Assembly (NCBI GenBank): GCA_025201375.1
Contig: JAIWZP010000039.1
Span: 186,001-250,000, forward strand
Source of the DNA: Gongronella butleri
Lineage: Eukaryota > Mucoromycota > Mucoromycetes > Mucorales > Cunninghamellaceae
Direction: 5' to 3'
Length of the DNA: 64,000 nucleotides
Shown here: in pieces, positions 48,658 to 59,601 of the stretch
Layout of the letters: each line of letters opens with the position of its first letter
Position numbering within the stretch: the stretch's first letter is position 1
Notes under the pieces: generated by a model
What the model was told of the DNA's origin: nothing
The model's input: the letters and a program-made list of their open reading frames with translations, nothing else
Database searches by the model: none
Program-made: the position numbers and the translations under genes

Positions 48658-48723
<66 letters not shown>

Positions 48724-51154
48724 GCTCATCTTTTTTTTTTTATTATTATTCTAGGCGGTGATCATTATGTGCTGGTACACGTTTTTGATGGGGGATTTTA
48801 GCAAGAGTGCCGAGCTGCAGCGATGCCTTTTGCGATTTGTGCGTTTGCTGCAGCTTGGCAAGAATGCCGAGCCGACGCTGACGATGGTGCAACACGAATT
48901 GCGGCGGCGCACGTTCTGGTCCATCTATGTGACGGACGGGCTGCTCTCCTTTTATACCAACATGCATCTGATCTACATGGACAAGGAGGGCTGGGACATC
49001 AAAAAGCCTATTCTCGAAGACGACCAGCTCAACAAGCTCGACCACCGCGAACTCAAATGGCGCGTCCCGCAGCCATCCGCTCTGCGCGATGACACCACAG
49101 AGGCATCGCTGCAAATGGCCTCGTTCACAGAGCTGATTGAGCTTGCGTCCATCATGGGTGATATGTTTGACTGTCATCGCCGACGACGAAAAAGCCCGGA
49201 AAGCGACGAAAACGATCAAACCAGCAGCAACAGCAACAGCCACTTGGAATTGCGCCTCAATGACTGGTTTTTGCACCTGCCGTCGTATCTCGAATACAAT
49301 TACGCGCCTGTCGCCACTCACGGTGGTGCCGCTGTCGCCAGCACATCCGCACGCCACGGCCAGGGGACCAAAAAACACGCCAAAAAGGAGCAAAGCGACG
49401 CGTCCGTGGCAACATTGCAGCGATCGCCGCCGGCCACGGCAATATCGACGACCACGACCGCCGGCAATGACGATAAGGACGTGGACATGGACCAGGATGA
49501 TGTTGGCGACAACCAAAAGGAAAGAAACGGCGGCGACAATGCTGGCGGCGACAATGACGATGACGACGATGATACGCACGAGGACCCGCCGGCGCCCATT
49601 GCCAAGACAATCCGGATTCTGTACCACACGACGCAGATTATTTTGTATCAATCGGGCCTCACGGCATCGGACAAGCGGACATGCCAGGCGGTGTGTCGTC
49701 GAGCAGCCGATGCCATTATCCACATTGCAGACCAAATGATGCAATACCGCGAAGAGCTCAAAGTGTACAACATTTTCTCCATGTCCATCACGCTTGCGGC
49801 GTCGATCCACCTGGACTTGACGCTCAAGCACCACCCGCTATCACCGCAGCTCAAGGAACGACTCGGACGCACCATGGGTGTGCTCAAAGACGCCAATTGC
49901 TCGTATCTGTCACACACCGACTTTGGCAGACTCGTCGATCGCTACTTGACGAACCGATGCAAATTGACGCTCACCGACGACTTTCGGTCGCGCACGCAGC
50001 GCGGGTTTGCCAATATCATTCGCGAACGCGCGCGACAGCCCACGTCGACGCCATCGGCTTCGGATGCACAACATCATCCTCATTCGCAACAATTGCAACA
50101 GCAGCAGCAACAGCATCAACAACAGCAGCAACAATTGCAACAGCACCATCAGCATCAGCATCAGCAGCAGGCATTATTGCGGTCGCCATGGTCCCAGCAA
50201 CACCAACATCACCACCATTCACCGCATGAGGCCATGGCCAGTCCACACCATCCATCGTCGTTGCACGCGTCCAATCACGTGCTTGCTGCTGCGGCAACTT
50301 CGCCATCATCAGGCATGCCCATGTCGTCGCCGTCGTCGTCGTCATCGCCGTCGTCGGTGCCTGCATCGGCTGCTGCATTACTTGCAACCCCATCGCCCAT
50401 CCCGCCTTCCATGATTTTCCCATACTTGTCGCGTGCAACGAGCAATTTCATGCACAACGCGTTCCCACCCGCGCCCTATCAGCCACAACCACAGCCAGGC
50501 CCCGCGTCGCCGTCTTTGCTCGCCTCACCACACGAAACGACGCACCATCACCAACACAACAATGACACATTAAATGCAGCGTCCATCAATGTGGCCGCGG
50601 ACCAGGCCTTCCTTGCCGCCAACGCGACAGCGGCCATGCCAATGCACATCATTGCGCAGCCCTCGGATTTGGACGGGTTATTGAATGACAGTATGACCGA
50701 GCTGATCTTCAGCGGCTACGAGCAAGCCACGGCCCTCTTTGACAACCTGAACGCGTCGACCAATGCCTCGTACACCACCCTCATGGATACCACCACCACG
50801 CCTACCCAACAAACCAAGGAAGAGCAGCATCCGCAGCAGCAGCAACCGCAATCATCGCCCACGCAGCAGCAGCAGCAGCCATCGTCGTCGGTGCCCTCGT
50901 CATCCGCCTCGTCGGCGTCGTCTGTGTCCTCTTCTTTTGCATTGCCCAATAACACCTCCACGCCCACATACACAACCCCCTCTTCTCAGCAGCATCCTCA
51001 TCCTCATCCGCATCCTCAACAACAAGCATCCCCTTCTACGCACCCTCCCATCGCATCCGCCTCGCCAAGCCCGACATCCCCACCACCGCCCGCGGCACAA
51101 CTTCCAAAAGATGAGACTATCCGCCTCGTCGACCCTAGCTCTTATTACATTTGA
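47704..51154 (+). CDS. Zn2Cys6 transcription factor with fungal-specific domain
   Basis: Exons 47704-48267, 48374-48658, 48755-51154; 1082 residues. The binuclear zinc cluster is at 20-47 (CLLC, then KVKC, PTCSRC and GHVC; cysteines 20, 23, 30, 37, 40, 47), followed by a basic linker RPRGPLKRHGD. The fungal-specific middle domain starts near residue 190 (VQMQLAEKYFNNFNLFLPLL, HELRRRTFWSIYVTDGLLSFYTN). After a Asp-rich acidic block (about 440-470) and a second helical part (LTLKHHPLSPQLKERLGR), the last 370 residues are poly-Gln/His, Pro- and Ser-rich and look like an activation or phase-forming region. The cognate pathway cannot be read from sequence. A 60-A intron separates exons 2 and 3. 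Confidence 0.92.
48659..48754 (+). other. Intron with 60-nt poly-A run
   Basis: A GT-AG intron of 96 nt. GT is followed directly by 60 A residues, then GGGGCTCATC, a T10 run and TATTATTATTCTAG. A-run length could be partly an assembly or polymerase artefact. Confidence 0.75.
50071..50175 (+). repeat. CAG/CAT-rich coding repeat
   Basis: Imperfect CAA/CAG/CAT/CAC trinucleotide run in the transcription factor, encoding mixed poly-Gln and poly-His. Confidence 0.75.
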
Positions 51155-51159
51155 ATAAA
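51154..51159 (+). terminator. AATAAA signal overlapping the stop codon
   Basis: In TTTGAATAAAGAC the final A of the TGA stop is the first A of AATAAA, so the transcription factor would have an extremely short 3' UTR if this signal is used. Confidence 0.45.
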
Positions 51160-53041
51160 GACACCTTGTATTGATACTTTTTTTTTTGGACCCGTGGCCT
51201 TGGGTTATTTTTTGATTGCAGCATGTTCTTGTGCACGGCTATGATATCCGTGCCGTCCATTGCAGCCCGCAGCAGTGCACCGTCGTGACGCTTAAAAAAC
51301 ATGTGATAGAAGCAGATCAAGAAGAAAGCAATCGCAACTTTTATTTTTTCTTGCACGTTCTTTATGATACCGCCATCAACATCTTTTGTCTGCACGGGCA
51401 ATGAATGCGACAAAAGTAAACGAATGAAGCTTGATGGAGAGGTCCTTGGACGGCATTGGCAAGAGTTTCGAAGTAGCCAGAGACAAAAATGCTGGAAAAA
51501 ATGCACTGGTCGTCTCACGACGCTGATATTGTGATGCTACAAGCAAGTACTGTATTACCTATACTGCCTCTCACCTTCTTTCTATTACGGAGATTGCTGC
51601 AAGTATGCGTCCTGTCCTCTACTGTATGATATCTGTCTGGGAAAAATCGGCCTGCCGCCAGCGTCCGAGAAAATGCACAAAAGCACAATGATGATGTTCT
51701 ACTGTATTTTTGATCCGTTTTGTCGGATTTTACATCACAAAGGCATTAATCAATCGTCGTGCTTGATGAACAACTGTCCATTTTTAATCTCAATGGATAG
51801 ATGAACCTGACGCGCGCTGTCAATTTTACGTATGATATACGGTGTATGTACCTGACACGCACAGCGCGGCACTACCGTACACTGCTGCATGAAAAAGCAC
51901 ACATACAATTGCCTATTAAAACCAAGAGCATGTTTTTCAGACTTTGGCGGCCCGCTGTGCTTCCAGAAATTTTTTTACAGTCTACTTGCCCACCATTGAA
52001 AAATGCGTTACGACATCAACTACGGCCCAGGGCGCAGGACGGGCTCGCCCGAATATTTTTGCACTCGAAAATGCCAAAAAGGTCAGATTTGGCTTATTTT
52101 GCATTCATCTCGCCATCTGCATGGTCGATCCCGCTCAAAAACAGCTGCATCGAACACAGCGCAAAATTTGCAACAAAAAAGCTTAAACCCCCAAAGCGCT
52201 ACGAGCCTACGACCACTTTTGAAAAATTCAGGGGTCACTCAGGGGTCACATATTTCAATCTCAGAAAATGCCAAATTTGGGAAAATTCGAACTCCGAGTG
52301 ATCAATGCATCCCAAACAGGTAGTTCCGACAATTTGCTATCGGCAGACAAAATGGCAAATTGCCTCAACTTTAGAAAAAAGCCCAAAGAGTGGCGCATGA
52401 ACAGCGATCGACTGAGAAAAAGTGCCTACTTTGGTCAAGATTTTTTTTTTGCAAAAATTTAAGGTTTGACACTTCCAAATATGAAGGTGCGTGGATTGCA
52501 TGGAATTTTTATTTTTACTATACTGTATTTTTTTTTTACTCGGTGTGTGGTGGTGGTGGTGGGCTGCTGCCTGCCCAAGCAAATGACTGGTGTAAAATTT
52601 TCAAACTTAAGCCAGCGCCGCGCTGCAAGAAGTCATCCCATTAGATGCTTTGCCCCCACCTGTTTATTATCAAATCTGGGATAAAAATTACAGGTCAACT
52701 TGACCGTTGTCGAGAAAAGAAATCGCCATTACGTAAATACCTATCTTGGTGGTGAAAAAGTGGTGGATTTTTCTTCTACGAGGAGTTTACAGTAGTACTG
52801 TAGTGGCCATCGACCATCGGTGAAGAAATTGGTTCCATTCGATAGAGATTTGATAGCCGCTTTATACAACGGGTTAAAAATGCCATGAGTTTTTCTTTTC
52901 GCTGTTGTCAACAAGAAAATACTGGAATTTAAAAATTTAAATCATCAAAAAATGTTTGATCGGATTTTGCAAGTGTATCATACATCATACTCTGTAATAC
53001 TGCACAAATGTTTACCGTGCGGCGTATGTACAGTAGTACTG
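51155..53041. other. Repeat island 3, left part
   Basis: No supported gene. Holds TACTGTA motifs (near 51548, 51700), the second copy of the 0.8-kb repeat, and two copies of the 15-nt palindrome TACAGTAGTACTGTA (52788 and 53029). Confidence 0.65.
51918..52700 (+). repeat. Dispersed 0.8-kb repeat, copy 2
   Basis: Direct relative of 20380-21190, same orientation, with small indels (for example an inserted ACATATTTCAATC near 52250). It ends in the module CAAATCTGGGATAAAAATTACAGG. Confidence 0.85.
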
Positions 53042-54912
53042 TATGCATCATCGCCTAGCTAGGATTATTTTCTGTTCATAATAAATCGAGAATTGGGCAA
53101 TCGCATTGGCACTTTGAGTGCACTTGGCTTCTTCGCTCGCATTTGCGATTCTTTGACACAGAAGTTATTCTTAGGGGTAATTGATGATTTTAAATACTGT
53201 AAACCGCATGGTGAAGTCTGAAATGCATGTCAGATTGCTGGATTTTGAGCACTTAAGCGATTTGCGCCGATTTTTTTTCGCACTGTCTTTGAAGTTTGCT
53301 CTAATACAAGTGCTGCTTTAAAAATCGCTCAATTCGTAATAATTCTGTCCACGTAGCCACCAGATGATGTAAAATTTGATTTAGAATCGAATAAAGTTGT
53401 CACACGACGGTGTCCGTTAACTTAAACAAATTTCGAGATTTACTGTAATAATAATCGTCGCACTTTACGAGAATTTACGCGATTATTTTGGCGCACTTCA
53501 CCATCATGCATGTACTGTACTGGCACATGATGATGTTGATGACATTAGGCTTATGATACAGTAGATAATACTGTATTACAGTAATAGCGAGCGAGCATCG
53601 TCCGTCCTCGTCGTCCTCGTCGTCTTGACATTATTACAGTATCGTCAACAGTGGCAGATTGGTCCAGGTACACGCACGCTATCATCATAGTGTCTTCTGC
53701 AGTGGGTGAGAAATGTTGTCCCGTGCTTGGTCCAATATCATACAGTAATGGCGACTGATGATATCGTATCGAGCCGAACACTCCTTGTGGTGGTGGCGAA
53801 TACTGTACATTCCAGATTCGTGACCCAATTGTCAAGCAATTCTTTCTGGCCATAATCCTTTGTATCATCATAATACAGTATCCAAGAGGCACACCACCTT
53901 CTTGATATGAGATACTGCAGCCGCCGCACAGTAGAGTAGTCTTGGTTGTTGAGTATGATACGATGATGAGGAGGGGCTTTTTTGTGGCTCGCGGTGGGGG
54001 GCGTCGAGTACAGTAGTACTGTAATGAGTCCCGTACATGCTGCTGCTGCGCTTCCCGCCGCTGCTTCGACGGTGCAAAGCATTATCGTACTGTACAGAGC
54101 AATGGTCATTGGCAAGGATGGCTCCTCCAGAGAACAGGTCTACTCGTGTATCAATGATTTTCTTCTGTAGTTCAAAAGTCGAGAATCGGACAGCAGCTGA
54201 GTTATTTTTTATTTTGATATGGTTTTTTAATCTCTTGATTGCTGCTGGACGCCCAGCAGGAACGCACTGAGATGACTTATTAATGCGATGACCCTGGATG
54301 TACAGTACAATACGTACAGTACAGTACAGTACCGTACAACAGTACAGTAAAATTTGATTTAGAATTGAATGGTGGTGTTACTTTCGAGCCAAGCTCGTTT
54401 ATTTATTAGTAAAAACACTGTGCTTGTTTTGTTGACACGACGTACAGTATCATAATCGCACTTTTTTTTGCCGCCACTAAATTAAATTTCAAAATCGCGT
54501 ACGTAAAGTTCGGTTACAGTATAATACGTAATGTCGAAGAAATTTTATTAAGTTAACGAAGAACATCTTGTGAGAACCGTACAGTATTCGATTCTAAATT
54601 AAATTTTACATCGTTTTAGTGGACAGAGTTGCAAATTAAGTCGATTTTGAGGCTCTTGCAGTAGAACAAACCGCAAAAATTGGAAAATATCGCAGCAAAG
54701 TCGGCAAGTGCTCAAAACCCAGCAATTTGACATGCATTTCAAACTTCACCACGCGACTTAGAATAGTAAAATAATTAACCCTACTGTAGTACGTGTGTCA
54801 AAGCATCAGAAAAGCAAGGCCAAGTGCAATCAAAAAGCCAATTGGATTGCCCAATTCTTGACTTAAGTCCACAAATATATCATAGTTTAGGTAGGCTCGT
54901 AGGCATCATGCA
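53042..54912. mobile_element. 1.9-kb element with about 370-bp inverted arms
   Basis: The left arm (about 53042-53420) and the right arm (about 54540-54912) are imperfect reverse complements. Paired blocks include AATTGGGCAATC (left 53093) with GATTGCCCAATT (right 54847), CTTTGACACA with TGTGTCAAAG, GAAATGCATGTCA with TGACATGCATTTC, TTTTGAGCACTT with AAGTGCTCAAAA and GTAAAATTTGATTTAGAAT with ATTCTAAATTAAATTTTAC. The 1.1-kb centre has no long open frame and is packed with TACAGTA/TACTGTA motifs. No transposase or clear target duplication is visible. Confidence 0.65.
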
Positions 54913-54940
54913 TTATTTGTCCCCCCTCTTTCTATTAAGT

Positions 54941-55105
54941 AAATCTGCAATAAAAATCGGGAGTCAATCGAGTAGTTTTCGAGAAAATGGTGATCAAAGT
55001 CAATTTTTTAAAAAAAACTTACATTTTCTCAAGCAGTTTTGGTCATACAGCAGTGAAGAAACTGGATTCATTCGACAAGGAATCAAATTCTGCATCTTTT
55101 GTTAG
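54941..55105 (+). repeat. Repeat module AATCTGCAATAAAAATC
   Basis: The same word, with slight changes, occurs at about 21156, 21359, 52671 and 54941. In three of these, GAAGAAACTGG- or GATGAAACTGA-like sequence and ATTCGA(T/C)A(A/G)G follow 100-140 bp later. Confidence 0.6.
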
Positions 55106-55499
55106 AGCAGCCATTTGTGATTTGCCTTGTCTGTTGGCGAACAAATATCGGTTGAATCTTTAAACTTTTCAATCGGGAGCTGCAAATGTGCCAAAAGTCG
55201 CGCATCGGTTTTGTTGGGCTGGAACATAACACTCGTGCGCGTTGACTTCTGTGACCTGGCGCAGCTGGTGCCATTTCTGGCTCATCACAACCCGGAGAAA
55301 CAAAGCGCGCAGAAGAATTCAGCGATGATCACCGGGCGCGCGCTTTGCATTGAGGGAGAGCCGAGATTTCGCATCAATTCCAATATAAGTACCTTTTTTT
55401 TTGTTGGATGATTTTCGTGTTTTTCTTCTTCAATTCTTTTTTTTTGTACAATGGAACAGAAAATTCACATGCGCTTTCTTGTCAAGACTCGATAATTAA

Positions 55500-56001
55500 A
55501 TGGCATTCGACAGGCGATTCATGGCTCCCCCGTCCAAGTGGATATCCGGCTCCCGGTCGGGCGGAATCCAGGTGATTCAAACGACACCATGTAGACTTTG
55601 TTCGGCGATGTCTGGAGCATTGCTCGTACGGCAACGATTATCTTCGCGTCCAGCCGAAATCAGCAGCTCCAGGAACAACAGGTACGACAGGTTACGTACC
55701 ATGAAAAGCATCCCAAATGTTCATTTTTTTATTATTAGACGCGCAGAAAATTCGCAATGGAATTCTTGTCTCATCCAATATGGCTAACATCCTTGTCGGC
55801 CGCGTGGCCAGCCATATGTCTTCTTTGTACGATATTTCGATTTCCCACCATTGCCGATTGATCCTCCACGACGAGCAACTTCCCGAGTCCAACTTTCGCG
55901 TTTTGTCAATCGTTGTCACAAACGAGGACGCCGATCATTTGCTCAATATGGAGCGCACAACACTAGTCATCGCGCAGATCATGGCTGGTCATTTGGATTA
56001 G
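55500..56001 (+). CDS. Small single-KH-like protein with degenerate GxxG
   Basis: Model of three exons, 55500-55571, 55654-55681 and 55739-56001, gives 120 residues; all introns are GT-AG and phases close. Residues about 41-120 follow a KH type I pattern: RNGILVSSNMANILVGRVASHM, then QLPESNFRVLSIV (the KH variable-loop/beta-3 block), then a C-terminal helix ending VIAQIMAG. The GxxG RNA-binding loop reads GRVA, so the last Gly is missing. Only one KH domain is present, whereas related fungal PCBP-like proteins have three. It may be a decayed fragment of a larger KH gene, since repeat island 3 lies directly upstream, or a genuine small protein. Function is uncertain. Confidence 0.55.
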
Positions 56002-56403
56002 TGTACAAGTTCTCTTCTCTTTGGACCATCAATAAAAAAAGCAAGTGAACAAGGCCCCATTTTTTACCAGCGATCGTCCCACGCCAGCAGTGATTTTCTA
56101 GCACGGCGCACTTTTTCCTAATAATAAGACGAGCCATTCTTACCCATGAGGATGCACTGCGCGTAATGTATCATTCAACACCCTTTTTTTTTTTTTTACC
56201 TAAAACAATCACGACGATGCAAAATCAAAAAGCGTGAATCACACCATGAGACAACACGGTGGCCGACTAGGACAATTGGCATGAACACACGCGACTTTCA
56301 AGGGAGGCGTGGCCCCGGACGTGTCGCCAAATCTAGAAGAAATGCGAAATTGTGACAAGATCACATTTCCAAGAGACCCGCAAGATGAAAATGGGAACAA
56401 TGA

Positions 56404-56404
<1 letters not shown>

Positions 56405-56440
<36 letters not shown>

Positions 56441-56500
56441 GCTCGAGCGGGCTCAAAAGGGACATGGGTCTCTTTTTTTGTGTGTGTGTGTGTGTGTGTG
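56405..56500 (+). repeat. Poly-A run and GT microsatellite
   Basis: A run of about 32 A (56405-56436) and (GT)10 (about 56480-56500). Confidence 0.85.
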
Positions 56501-57049
56501 AACGAACAAATAGTCTCATCCATTTCTGATTCATTTCGATGTGCCTTTCGTAGCCGGCAGTGACCCGACGGCGACCCCCCAAAAAAACAAGACAATAATT
56601 TGGCACTTGCATTGGTTTTATTTGTGTTCATGTGTCTTTCTTTCTGTTCTCGGTTGTGCAGCTTCAGCCTGATCCAATAACAACTTGGGCTCGCCAAGGC
56701 CAAAATTGGATATTAATATGAAAATGTCGATTTTCTCGTCAACGGCCCGATCGATCCCCGGTTTTAATTCGTTTCTGAAAAGGTGTATGCTAAGTTATTC
56801 AACTGTAAAAACTTCAAGGAGCAACGATCACTCGATGACGTGCTGTGCCAATTTGGAGAAATCGCGATTTTTCACCGATTTTCCAACGTGTAGAGTCGGC
56901 CTTTTCCAAGGTTCAGATTTAGGTCCTCAAATCGCCGTGCCATTCACATCCTAGATAAACACGACTTGTTTATCAACGAAATGAGCGTAAAAACGAGGGG
57001 TTCATCACTTGGTTTTGGCGAATAACGCGCTTACATGCGTTTTTGATCA

Positions 57050-57620
57050 AGTTTTCCGCCCAAGGCCAACTCGACGAGGTGTGGCTGTTTCGCCTCGAAA
57101 CTTGAATCATCAGAAAGAGCGCGCTCTGCTGCATCTATAGATGCTGGTGATCTGTAAAAACAAACGAATTCTGCCAAAACAGACGCCAAATAAAATTGAG
57201 CTCGTTTTCCGTCATTTTGGATGGGCGATGGTCTGCGGCACAGTGGTGGTAGCTGCCCATTGACCTCATTAAATTCACGCACCTGGGGCGTTTCTAGATC
57301 GTGGATGTATTAGCGCGGCGTTGTGGCGCGTTCTTGCCGTGATATTCGCATTGAAAGTTTAACCTAAAATCGCACGTGTCGCGCCAGCGTGCAGAAGGAA
57401 CGCGTTCGTGTTTTGTGTTTTTCGTGGTTTCCCCATGGGTATTGTTTCTTGTGCAAGTTTGGTGGAATTCTGGAGACCCATTTTTCAACTTTTGGTTTTG
57501 GGTGCCTGCCACGATTTATTTCGTGCTCGTATTTTACAGGTGGAATGCGCGTCCGTCGGGCCAAACTCAGCGCAGACGAAATGAAGCTCTGGCGCGCCTC
57601 TTGCTAACGGCGCAAGTTGT
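57050..57620 (+). repeat. Degenerate dispersed repeat, copy 2
   Basis: Inverted relative of 3690-3990. ATCAGAAAGAGCG is at 57108 and TGTGCAAGTTTGGTGGAA is near 57450. The peptide block CKFGG...STFGF is shared with CKFGG...STLGF read on the minus strand of the other copy. Confidence 0.5.
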
Positions 57621-57982
57621 GGCACGCCCAAGGATAGTAATTTCGCGCGTTCGATCCGGAAATGATGAAATTTCGATCTTCTCGAATTTTTTCGATGAAT
57701 TTCTGATGGATGCGTGCTTTTTTTTTCGTGATGGCGATGATGAAACAGAGTGACACACTGTCAGTGGGGGCACTCACACGCGAAGCGCCCTAAATCCGAC
57801 GCACCACCAAGATGCATTTTTTTACGCGCTCTGCATGACGCGTCGTCTCTGTGTTTCTCTCTTTTCTCCTTCCACCTATGCCATTGCGACCTTGTGCGTC
57901 CATCTTTACAGTACGTGATGCAAGCCCGCGATCCATTGCGTGGGCGTTTTAATGGATGAAAAAGGTGGTACAAGTGATGGAT

Positions 57983-58709
57983 CTATACAATGTGTGATTC
58001 GTCGGGCAGGTAGGTCTTTTGTGGGTAAGCGGCGACGGTGGGGGGCATGGCGTACGCGCCGCTGGTGTTTGTGTTTGTGTAGGTTGGACTGGGGACGGCG
58101 TAGCTGCTGTTGTTGGCGCTGGGCGACATGCCATAGGCCTGTTGGCTGAGGCTGGGCGTGGCGGGCGGCGCCGAGGGCGACGATGCGTAGTGCGACGCGG
58201 CACCGAGACTGCTGACACCGATGATGTTCTCAAATGTGCTGAATTGCATGTTGCTTGGGGCATCGATGCTTGGCATAAAGTGGCACACTACATACCCGAC
58301 GCCAATCACAATGTCAAACACGCCGCACACAATCGACAATGTCAAATAGTTGAGCATGATGCAGCCCACGCCAATGTACAGCAAGCCTCGGCCCAAAAAC
58401 GAGAACAAAAACGAGGCGAGCTTGGTCACCGGTCGCGGCAACTTGAATTCGAACAAAATCACAATCAGGCCAAACAATCTAGCAAAAGAGCAACATTGTC
58501 AGCTTGACACACACGCTCCCAGGCCCCTTTTTGACCATGAGAGAGAGAGACACTTACATGCAAAAGATGGCAAGAATAAAGTTGGGAAAGCCTGATGAAA
58601 CGGAGAATCACAAAAAAAGAAATGGGATTGAGCCTGGATTCTCTGTGACAGGTTGGACGTGCCTTGCGCATGTGCCACGCGCCGCCAATGGCCCAAAACA
58701 CAGAACAAA

Positions 58710-58741
<32 letters not shown>

Positions 58742-58833
58742 CCTCCACTGATGATCAGTGACACGCCACCGACAATCATAAACGCGGCAGCAATGATATT
58801 TACGATGCGGAAGATCAGGCTTGTATTGACCAT
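57983..58833 (-). CDS. COPI-associated membrane protein
   Basis: Exons 58833-58743, 58591-58558 (34-nt microexon) and 58478-57983; 206 residues. It matches the COPI_assoc family (PF08507 type): FRIVNIIAAAFMIVGGVSLI, FPNFILAIFCILFGLIVILFEF, KLASFLFSFLGRGLLYIGVGCIML and IVCGVFDIVIGVGYVVCHFMP, i.e. four membrane helices with the LFEFKLP and FSFLGRG blocks. The microexon is needed to join helix 2. The C-terminal 70 residues are Ser/Pro/Tyr-rich and probably cytosolic and disordered. The family is linked to COPI vesicles and Golgi traffic; its exact role is not established. Confidence 0.88.
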
Positions 58834-59601
58834 TGTATATGTAAAAGTGAGTCTAAAATTATTAGGGGATTGGGGGGACGAAGCAAATGAGAAAAGAAAA
58901 AGGGAAAAAGGAGCAAGGAGCAAGGGGATGTTTCTTTGAGCGATGGAAAAAGAAAAATAGAAAAAAAAAAGACCGCAGTGGTGCGTCGTGTGCGTGTGTA
59001 ACAGCCACACATCTCCGGCACTGGGTTTTTGTTGCTGTGCACCCTTTTTTCCGGGTCACACACATCAATTTCGCCCCTTGCTCTCATAATCAATTCGCAA
59101 TGACCAAGTCAAACGAACAAGGCAATTGGCAATGTGGCCATTCTGAGAATATGCGTGTACAAGGATGAAAAAAGACGAAAAAAAAAGAAAAAGAAAAAAG
59201 AGCATCGTGGCTTGTGTCGCAAAATGGCATGATGTGCCGATAAACGGGGCAAGTCTTGGCGCTTCTTTCTTTTCTGTCAAAATGTCCCTTGACTGTGGGT
59301 CTGACCGCACAGGGCGTGAGTGGGGAGGGGGGAGGCAACGCACAATGGGCCTCGTCGGCCGCCAGCGGGGGCCATAATAATGGCACGCATTTTTTTTCTT
59401 TACAATGCAATGGGTCCAAAAGGCCACCACTCGGCACACGCACGCGTCAGCAATGAAAAAAAAAAAAAAAACTCCCGGCCTTGACCCATTGGAGCCAATT
59501 GTTCTGCTGTTTTTTACAATTTTCTTTTTCATTTCCTCCCCTTTTTCCACCCGTTACGTGTTTTGCTCCACGTACAACTATCCACGTTTTCACGACCCGC
59601 C
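58834..59601. other. Intergenic, divergent upstream region
   Basis: 768 bp between the start codons of the COPI-associated protein gene (minus) and the small protein gene (plus). It is purine-rich near 58880-58975 and pyrimidine-rich before 59602. No gene. Confidence 0.5.

Larger units (their letters stand above)
56002..57982. other. Intergenic with microsatellites and degenerate repeats
   Basis: 2 kb without a supported gene. Includes a 32-A run, a GT microsatellite and copy 2 of the first degenerate dispersed repeat. The longest open frame (57376-57753) lies within that repeat. Confidence 0.6.

Noticed and set aside
48746..49834. 362-codon minus-strand open frame
   Set aside because: Lies wholly antisense to the Zn2Cys6 factor, whose conserved domains and splice phases are clear.
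57376..57753. Plus-strand open frame with a hydrophobic stretch
   Set aside because: Falls inside a degenerate dispersed repeat also present near 3.8 kb, and the frame is not the one conserved between copies.
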